64,000 nt of DNA. Source: Streptomyces sp. DSM 110735. Lineage in GTDB: Bacteria > Actinomycetota > Actinomycetes > Streptomycetales > Streptomycetaceae. The notes beneath the pieces were generated by a model. The model was given only the letters and a program-made list of their open reading frames with translations. It was not told where the DNA came from and did not search any database. The position numbers and the translations under genes were made by a program. Each line of letters begins with the position of its first letter. The stretch's first letter is position 1. Shown here piece by piece: positions 58,675 to 64,000 of this stretch. The DNA is taken from assembly GCF_016482685.1 (NCBI RefSeq), contig NZ_JACYHF010000006.1, positions 298,864-362,863 on the forward strand, read 5' to 3'.

Positions 58675-60075
58675 ATGAGCGAGCGTGACGAGCGGGGCGG
58701 GGCAGAGCGGCTGGTCGTGATCGGCGGTGACGCGGCCGGGATGTCGGCCGCGTCCCAGGCACGGCGGCTGCGGACGCCGGAGGAACTGGAGATCGTGGCC
58801 TTCGAGCGCGGCCACTTCACCTCCTACTCGGCGTGCGGCATCCCGTACTGGGTGGGCGGCACGGTCACCGACCGGGACCAGTTGATCGCCCGCACCGCCG
58901 AGGAGCACCGCGCCCGCGACATCGACCTCCGGCTGCGCACCGAGGTCACGGAGATCGACGTGCCGGGGCGCCGGGTCCGCGCGCACGACCTGGACTCGGG
59001 CAGGACGTACTGGACGGCGTACGACAAGCTCGTCATCACCACCGGCGCCCGCCCGGTCCGCCCGGACCTGCCCGGCATCGACGCCGACGGTGTGCACGGG
59101 GTGCAGACCCTGGACGACGGGCAGGCGCTGATCGACTCGCTGAGCCGCGCGCGCGGACGGCGTGCCGTGGTCGTCGGGGCGGGTTACATCGGCGTGGAGA
59201 TGGCCGAGGCGCTGATCCTGCGGGGCTTCGAGGTGACCGTGGTGGACCGGGGCGAGGAGCCGATGTCCACGCTCGACCCGGACATGGGGCGCCTGGTGCG
59301 CAAGGCGATGACGGGGCTCGGCATCACCATGGTGAGCGGCGCCGAGGTGACCGAGGTGCGCACCGACGACGCCAACCGGGTGCGCGCGGTGGTCACTTCG
59401 GACGCGGAGTACCCCGCCGACGTCGTCGTCCTCGGCATCGGCGTCCGCCCTGAGACCACGCTCGCCCGCGCGGCCGGACTCCCCCTCGGCGCGCACGGCG
59501 GGCTGCTCACCGACCTGGCGATGCGGGTGCGCGGTCACGAGGACATCTGGGCGGGCGGCGACTGCGTCGAGGTGCTGAACCTGGTCTCGGGCCAGGAGCA
59601 GTACGTCCCGCTCGGCACCCACGCCAACAAGCACGGCCAGGTCATCGGCACGAACGTGGGCGGCGGTTACGCCACCTTCCCGGGTGTCGTCGGCACGGCG
59701 GTCAGCAAGGTCTGCGACCTGGAGATCGCCCGCACCGGACTGCGCGAGAAGGACGCCGACCGGGCCGGTTTCCAGTACGTGTCGGTCGTCATCGAGTCGA
59801 CCAGCCGGGCGGGTTACTACCCGGACGCCGCGCCCATGACGGTCAAGATGCTCGCCGAACGCGACACCGGCAGACTGCTCGGCGTCCAGATCATCGGCGG
59901 CGAGGGCGCGGGCAAACGCGTCGACATCGCGGCCGTGGCACTGACCGCCGCCATGACGGTGGAACAGATGACGGCCCTGGACCTCGGCTACGCCCCGCCG
60001 TTCTCCCCGGTCTGGGACCCGGTGCTGGTGGCGGCGCGCAAGGCGGTGGCGCGGGTGCGCGAAGGGCGGCGGTGA
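58675..60075 (+). CDS. CoA-disulfide reductase/NADH oxidase-like flavoenzyme
   Basis: This 466-residue FAD enzyme has RLVVIGGDAAGMSAASQARR (FAD), the redox Cys54 in SYSACGIPYWVGG, AVVVGAGYIGVEMAEAL (NAD(P)H) and GGDCVEVLNLVSG; the C-terminal dimer domain ends VWDPVLVAARK. This pattern fits CoA-disulfide reductases and NAD(P)H oxidases with one Cys. It is alone, 39 bp after the DUF4349 gene. Confidence 0.88.
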   Translation: MSERDERGGAERLVVIGGDAAGMSAASQARRLRTPEELEIVAFERGHFTSYSACGIPYWVGGTVTDRDQLIARTAEEHRARDIDLRLRTEVTEIDVPGRRVRAHDLDSGRTYWTAYDKLVITTGARPVRPDLPGIDADGVHGVQTLDDGQALIDSLSRARGRRAVVVGAGYIGVEMAEALILRGFEVTVVDRGEEPMSTLDPDMGRLVRKAMTGLGITMVSGAEVTEVRTDDANRVRAVVTSDAEYPADVVVLGIGVRPETTLARAAGLPLGAHGGLLTDLAMRVRGHEDIWAGGDCVEVLNLVSGQEQYVPLGTHANKHGQVIGTNVGGGYATFPGVVGTAVSKVCDLEIARTGLREKDADRAGFQYVSVVIESTSRAGYYPDAAPMTVKMLAERDTGRLLGVQIIGGEGAGKRVDIAAVALTAAMTVEQMTALDLGYAPPFSPVWDPVLVAARKAVARVREGRR

Positions 60076-60136
60076 TCCCGCGGGGGCGCGCCGGGCGTCA
60101 CCGGTTCGGGGGCGCGATCGCGGGCAGTAGTCCTGT

Positions 60137-60961
60137 GTGGTCATACCCGTCCATGACGTCAATCCGGTGCGCCGCACCCCCGTGGTGACGTACGCCCTCA
60201 TCGCCGCCAACGTCCTCGTCTTCCTGCTGACGCCCGGCGCCGCCGGTGCCGTGGCCGGGGAATCGCATCTGGCGCAGCTCTGCCATCTCCATGCCTTCAT
60301 GGACCACTACGCGGCCGTGCCCCGGGAGCTGATCCACCATCAGCTCCCGGGGCTGGTGCCGACGGGCGCGACGGGCATCGGCCCGAACGGCCCGGGGTGC
60401 GTGGTGGGACCGCCCGCCTACGACAAGTCCCCCGCCCTGTCGGTCCTCACGTCGATGTTCCTGCACGGCGGCTGGCTGCATCTGCTGGGGAACATGCTGT
60501 TCCTGCTGATCTTCGGCAACAACGTCGAGGACCGCATGGGCCACGTGCGCTATCTGCTCTTCTACGTGGTGTGCGGCTACGCGGCCGGGTACGGCTTCGC
60601 GCTGTTCAACGCCTCCTCCACCGACCCGCTGATCGGCGCCTCGGGGGCGATCGCGGGGGTGCTGGGCGCGTATCTGGTGCTGTATCCGAGGGCCAGGGTG
60701 TGGGTGCTGGTGCCGTTCCTGGTCTTCCTGCCGCTGCGGCTGCCCGCGTGGGTGGTGCTCGGCTTCTGGTTCGGGCTCCAGGCCGTCTACTCCTCCGGGC
60801 ACGGCGTCTCCGGGGGCGGCACGGTCGCCTACACGGCGCATGTCGTCGGCTTCGTGGCCGGGATGCTGCTGGCGTGGCCGCTCAAGGCGGGCACTCCGCC
60901 GCCGCCGGAGCCGGGCCCGCTGCTGTTCGGCAGGCGGGCGCGGCCCCGTCAGGTGTGGTGA
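60137..60961 (+). CDS. Rhomboid-family intramembrane serine protease
   Basis: This 274-residue protease cleaves within membranes. The catalytic Ser169 is in LIGASGAIAGVLGAYL and His235 is in TAHVVGFVAGMLLAWP. HGGWLHLLGNM (110-120) is the conserved rhomboid loop. It has an extended loop with two Cys (Cys49, Cys88) between the first membrane segment (YALIAANVLVFLL) and the conserved core. The start is GTG at 60137. The stop is 14 bp from the convergent hemE stop. Confidence 0.92.
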   Translation: MVIPVHDVNPVRRTPVVTYALIAANVLVFLLTPGAAGAVAGESHLAQLCHLHAFMDHYAAVPRELIHHQLPGLVPTGATGIGPNGPGCVVGPPAYDKSPALSVLTSMFLHGGWLHLLGNMLFLLIFGNNVEDRMGHVRYLLFYVVCGYAAGYGFALFNASSTDPLIGASGAIAGVLGAYLVLYPRARVWVLVPFLVFLPLRLPAWVVLGFWFGLQAVYSSGHGVSGGGTVAYTAHVVGFVAGMLLAWPLKAGTPPPPEPGPLLFGRRARPRQVW

Positions 60962-60975
60962 GCGCGGCGGTTGCG

Positions 60976-62043
60976 TCAGCGGGCGCTGTGCGTGTGGACG
61001 TAGTCCACGAGGTGGGTCAGCGCGTCGGGGTCGGTGCTGGGCATGACGCCGTGACCGAGGTTGAAGACGTGGCCCTCCAGACCGGCGGCGGCGTCCAGCA
61101 CCTCCTGCGCCTTGGTCTCGACGACCTTGCGCCCGGCGAACAGGACGGTCGGGTCGAGGTTGCCCTGGAGCGCCTTGCCCGGACCGACGCGGCGCACGGC
61201 CTCGTCCAGCGGGACGCGCCAGTCCACGCCGACCACGTCGGCGCCCGCCTCGCCCATGAGCTTCAGCAGCTCACCGGTGCCGACGCCGAAGTGGATGCGC
61301 GGGACGCCGTAGCCCGCGACGGCGTCGAAGACCTTCGCGGAGGCGGGCAGCACCGAGGCGCGGTAGTCGGCGGGGGCGAGCGCGCCCGCCCAGGAGTCGA
61401 AGAGCTGGACCGCCGAGGCACCGGCCTCGATCTGGACCTTGAGGAAGGCGGAGGTGATCTCCGCGAGGCGGTCGAGCAGGTCGGCCCACAGCTCGGGGTC
61501 GCCGTACATCATCGCCTTGGCGTTCTCGTACGTGCGCGAGGGTCCGCCCTCGACCAGGTAGCTCGCCAGGGTGAAGGGGGCGCCCGCGAAGCCGATCAGC
61601 GGGGTGCGGCCCAGCTCGGCGGTGAGCATGCCGATGGCCTCGGTGACGTAGGGCACGTCGTCGGGGGTGAGGTCGCGCAGCCGGGCGAGGTCGGCGCGGG
61701 TGCGCACGGGCTCGGCGACGACCGGACCGACGCCGGGCTTGATGTCGAGGTCGACACCGATGGCCTTGAGCGGGACGACGATGTCGCTGAAGAAGATCGC
61801 CGCGTCCACGTCGTGCCGTCGCACCGGCTGGAGCGTGATCTCGGTGACGAGATCGGGCCGCATGCAGGAGTCCAGCATGGCGATGCCCTCGCGCACCTTG
61901 CGGTACTCCGGCAGGGAACGCCCCGCCTGCCGCATGAACCAGACGGGGGTGTGCGGAACGGCCTCACGCCGGCACGCCCTGAGGAAGGCACTGTCGTACG
62001 TCGCTGCGGGCTGCCCGCCGGCGGGGATCGCGTTGGCACTCAC
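60976..62043 (-). CDS. hemE: Uroporphyrinogen decarboxylase HemE
   Basis: This 355-residue enzyme decarboxylates uroporphyrinogen III to coproporphyrinogen III. Motifs are [15 protein letters not shown] (about 34-48), [29 protein letters not shown] and [11 protein letters not shown]. The start is GTG at 62043. It works with HemG and HemQ, 5 kb away, in the coproporphyrin-dependent heme route. It is divergent from the DUF3000 gene. Confidence 0.96.
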   Translation of the reverse strand: MSANAIPAGGQPAATYDSAFLRACRREAVPHTPVWFMRQAGRSLPEYRKVREGIAMLDSCMRPDLVTEITLQPVRRHDVDAAIFFSDIVVPLKAIGVDLDIKPGVGPVVAEPVRTRADLARLRDLTPDDVPYVTEAIGMLTAELGRTPLIGFAGAPFTLASYLVEGGPSRTYENAKAMMYGDPELWADLLDRLAEITSAFLKVQIEAGASAVQLFDSWAGALAPADYRASVLPASAKVFDAVAGYGVPRIHFGVGTGELLKLMGEAGADVVGVDWRVPLDEAVRRVGPGKALQGNLDPTVLFAGRKVVETKAQEVLDAAAGLEGHVFNLGHGVMPSTDPDALTHLVDYVHTHSAR

Positions 62044-62140
62044 CCCGCAAGTCTCGCACGCCCCCGCCACGGCAAGTGCCCCAGCCCTCTGTGGGTGTCT
62101 TGCCCTGCGGAAAGGTCTCGTTCCCCTTACTCTTCCCCGC

Positions 62141-62818
62141 ATGGCTGCGGCTCAGGGACGACCGTCGGACGGCGGCGGCGCACAGGACGACGCGAAGGAC
62201 ACCGATCGGATGGAGGGCCCGGGGGGCATCGCGGTACCGCAGGCATTCCGGAGCGCGGTCGACGCGCTGCGCGGCGCGCGGCTGCGGCCGCAGGTGGAGG
62301 TGGAGCCGACGCCCGCGCCACAGCGGCTCGCGCCGTTCGCGCACGCGCTGGAGGCGGTGGTCGCCGACGGCGAGCAGGAACTGGCGGACGGACGGCTGGT
62401 GCTGCTGCACGATCCGGCGGGGCACGACGCCTGGCACGGCACGTTCCGCCTGGTGACCTTGGTGCGCGCGGAACTGGAAGCCGAGATGGCGGCCGATCCG
62501 CTGCTGCCGGAGGTGTGCTGGTCGTGGCTGACCGGCGCGCTCCAGGCGCGCGGGCTCACCTACGGCGAGCCGAGCGGCACCGTGACCCGCGCGAGTTCGC
62601 ACTACTTCGGCGGTCTCGCCGAGCGCCCGGCAGCCTCGCAGATCGAGATCCGCGCCTCCTGGACCCCGCGTGAGGGTCTGGGCGGGGTGCCGGACACCGC
62701 CGCGCACCTGGCCGCGTGGTGCGATCTGCTCGCCCAGGTCGGCGGGCTGCCCCCGGCGGGTCCGGGCGACGCCTCGGTGGTGACCCTGCCGCAGCGCCGG
62801 GGACCGCAGTCCCGCTGA
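62141..62818 (+). CDS. DUF3000 family protein
   Basis: This 225-residue protein matches the actinobacterial DUF3000 family: [58 protein letters not shown] and [11 protein letters not shown]. The N-terminal 25 residues are variable. No catalytic motif is known to me. It is divergent from hemE and is followed by a strong terminator. Confidence 0.9.
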   Translation: MAAAQGRPSDGGGAQDDAKDTDRMEGPGGIAVPQAFRSAVDALRGARLRPQVEVEPTPAPQRLAPFAHALEAVVADGEQELADGRLVLLHDPAGHDAWHGTFRLVTLVRAELEAEMAADPLLPEVCWSWLTGALQARGLTYGEPSGTVTRASSHYFGGLAERPAASQIEIRASWTPREGLGGVPDTAAHLAAWCDLLAQVGGLPPAGPGDASVVTLPQRRGPQSR

Positions 62819-63136
62819 CGCCCCGGGCACCGCCCACCGAACACACGATCCGATCAGCGCCCCGCCGACACGGCGGGGCGCTGCTTTGTGATCACTTCCC
62901 CGCCCATCTCTTTGTCGATACGGCCACTTTCCGCACTCGAATGGCACCACCCCGAACCGATTCGCTCTTCGGGTGATCGACCACGTGTCCGAATTGCACG
63001 GATTAGTACTCACTAGATCGTGATCATTCTCTAAAGGCGGACGGGTTTACTGCCGAAGACGACTGTGACCTTGAAAGCACGGTTCGTCCCGGCTGTCTCC
63101 CCACCAGCCGGCCCCGTCCCCCACCCAGGAGGCCTG
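62819..63136. other. Intergenic region upstream of the response regulator gene
   Basis: This 318-bp region has a terminator at 62856-62882 and a low-GC, promoter-like block around 62991-63037 (TTGCAC at 62994, TAGATC at 63014) whose -35/-10 spacing is not convincing. No gene is visible. Confidence 0.6.
62856..62882. terminator. Terminator after DUF3000
   Basis: AGCGCCCCGCC (62856-62866) pairs perfectly with GGCGGGGCGCT (62872-62882) around a 5-nt loop, followed by GCTTTGTG. This is a good terminator, 38 bp after the DUF3000 stop. Confidence 0.75.
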
Positions 63137-63799
63137 GTGTCCGTTCTCCTCGAGCAGCCCGCAAGCCTGGTCGCCTACCGCCCGAACAAGCCGACCGCCA
63201 TGGTGGTCGTGGCCGATCCACGCGTGCGTTCCACCGTCACCCGCCATCTGTGGGCCCTCGGTGTACGCGATGTCATCGAAGCCTCGTCCATCGCGGAGGC
63301 TCGTCCCCGCATCGGCAACCCCCGCGACATCTGTGTCGCCGACGTCCACCTGCCCGACGGGTCCGGACTGACCCTGCTGTCCGAGACCCGCGCCGCCGGC
63401 TGGCCCAACGGCCTTGCCCTGTCCGCCGCCGACGACATCGGCGCCGTCCGCAACGCCCTGGCCGGTGGGGTCAAGGGCTACGTCGTCACCGGCACCCGCA
63501 CCAACATCGGGCTCCCCACCCGACCGGGCGCCGCCCCCATCGGTTCCGCCGCCGCCCGTATGCACCGCCGCCCCCCGGGTGCCCCGAGCCACCCGGGTGG
63601 CTACCGAGAGCTGTCCGGCCGCGAGGTCGAGGTCCTGCGCCTCGTCGCGGAGGGTCAGTCGAACAAGGCGATCGGCGTCTCCATGGGGCTGTCCGCCCTC
63701 ACCGTCAAGAGCCACCTGGCCCGCATCGCGCGCAAGCTCGGCACGGGCGACCGCGCCGGAATGGTCGCGGTGGCCCTGCGCACCGGCATCATCCACTGA
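63137..63799 (+). CDS. Orphan LuxR-type (NarL-like) response regulator
   Basis: This 220-residue protein joins a receiver domain (~22-125) to a C-terminal LuxR HTH (~155-215; LSGREVEVLRLVAEGQSNKAIG, LTVKSHLARIARKLG). The phosphoacceptor Asp69 is in CVADVHLPDG; Ser95 and Lys112 are at conserved sites, while the usual acidic pair has one Asp only (VVADPRV). The GTG at 63137 has AGGAGG 5 nt upstream; an ATG-less extension from 63065 is less likely. No histidine kinase gene is visible nearby. Confidence 0.85.
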   Translation: MSVLLEQPASLVAYRPNKPTAMVVVADPRVRSTVTRHLWALGVRDVIEASSIAEARPRIGNPRDICVADVHLPDGSGLTLLSETRAAGWPNGLALSAADDIGAVRNALAGGVKGYVVTGTRTNIGLPTRPGAAPIGSAAARMHRRPPGAPSHPGGYRELSGREVEVLRLVAEGQSNKAIGVSMGLSALTVKSHLARIARKLGTGDRAGMVAVALRTGIIH

Positions 63800-63889
63800 C
63801 ACCCACCCCTGCCCCGTACGTCACTCCCCCCACACCCTGACCTCGCACGTCACCGGCCACTGCGGCCTCCCCTTCCCGGCGCCCCGCGG

Positions 63890-63960
63890 CGGGACGGTCC
63901 GCCCCCCGGCGCCGGCGCGGGCGCCGGCCCGGGGGGCGCGCCCCCCGCGGCCGGCTTTTT
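63890..63960. terminator. Hairpin-rich region ending in T5 after the response regulator
   Basis: The stretch holds an imperfect long hairpin (GCCCCCCGGCGCC... against ...GGCCCGGGGGGC, 63901-63937) and the palindrome GGGGGGCGCGCCCCCC (63931-63946), followed by CCGGCTTTTT (63951-63960). It probably terminates transcription of the response regulator gene. Confidence 0.55.
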
Positions 63961-63977
63961 ACGGTCCGCCCCCCGCC
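63894..63977 (+). repeat. Direct repeat flanking the terminal hairpin
   Basis: ACGGTCCGCCCCCCG occurs at 63894-63908 and again at 63961-63975, one copy on each side of the hairpin/T-tract block. It may mark duplication of a terminator-like cassette, or simply GC-rich chance. Confidence 0.5.
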
Positions 63978-64000
63978 CGGCCGCACCCGCCCGCCCGCGG

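Noticed and set aside
56935..60300. A 1121-codon open frame on the minus strand over the hypothetical, DUF4349 and flavoenzyme genes
   Set aside because: It has no family resemblance and overlaps real genes with clear motifs on the plus strand; long frames without stops are common at this GC content.

Overview
This window is chromosomal DNA from a Streptomyces or very close relative. It is extremely GC-rich with strong third-position GC bias, has many GTG starts and purine-rich Shine-Dalgarno sites, and carries a bifunctional geosmin synthase, a CprB-type gamma-butyrolactone-receptor homologue, the GlgX/TreY/TreZ trehalose set and the actinobacterial heme genes hemQ/hemG/hemE. From memory, the gene order resembles the Streptomyces coelicolor region around SCO6029-SCO6094 (geosmin synthase SCO6073, CprB SCO6071). 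I see no rRNA, tRNA, insertion sequence, prophage or CRISPR array, so this is core-type chromosome rather than an island.

Layout. 1-2.9 kb: end of a sulfonate/taurine-type ABC importer operon plus a sirohydrochlorin chelatase-like gene (sulfur assimilation). 3-10.5 kb: small conserved genes, a sugar ABC importer without its own ATPase, an APH-type kinase, a DEDDh exonuclease and a SAV2148-type HEPN protein. 10.9-18.5 kb: glgX-treY-treZ, interrupted by a subtilisin inhibitor gene and a DUF1707-FHA gene on the other strand. 18.6-23.3 kb: a kinase-fold protein lacking its catalytic residues, an M24 peptidase, a PDZ membrane protein, and a LysR regulator divergent from a CTP-synthase-like amidotransferase protein. 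23.3-28.9 kb: geosmin synthase, DUF89/ARMT1 protein, the cprB-like regulator with an ARE-like operator, and a divergent membrane-anchored AA10 lytic polysaccharide monooxygenase. 28.9-33.2 kb: an envelope cluster (secreted protein, DUF6230, DUF6114, TatA, LCP ligase). 33.2-39.8 kb: MgtA-type P-ATPase with an ArsR regulator, then a four-gene betaine/osmolyte ABC importer. 40-45.5 kb: murC-msrB, a USP-fold protein, a RibD-like reductase, zapE and a small secreted protein. 45.6-50.6 kb: carbonic anhydrase-SulP transporter, an SPFH protein, a polysaccharide deacetylase and a PTH2-like protein. 50.7-53.0 kb: a DUF692/MNIO enzyme with a C-terminal extension, followed by a TIGR04222-type membrane protein. 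53.1-62 kb: secreted alpha/beta hydrolase, hemQ-hemG, DUF4349 lipoprotein, CoA-disulfide-reductase-like enzyme, rhomboid protease, hemE. 62.1-64 kb: DUF3000 protein, an orphan LuxR-type response regulator and a strong hairpin region.

How the genes fit together. The trehalose genes form the maltooligosaccharide-to-trehalose route, with GlgX trimming branches, TreY making the terminal trehalosyl unit and TreZ releasing trehalose; with the betaine importer this suggests an osmoprotection theme. hemE, hemG and hemQ fit the coproporphyrin-dependent heme pathway used by actinobacteria. Carbonic anhydrase and SulP overlap by four bases and look like a bicarbonate module.

The most unusual feature is the MNIO-type protein. 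Its ~150-residue C-terminal extension looks like a fused substrate-recruitment domain, and it sits next to a TIGR04222-type membrane protein that lacks the Cys/Gly-rich tail often seen in that family. All functions are inferred from reading motifs; no database search was run.
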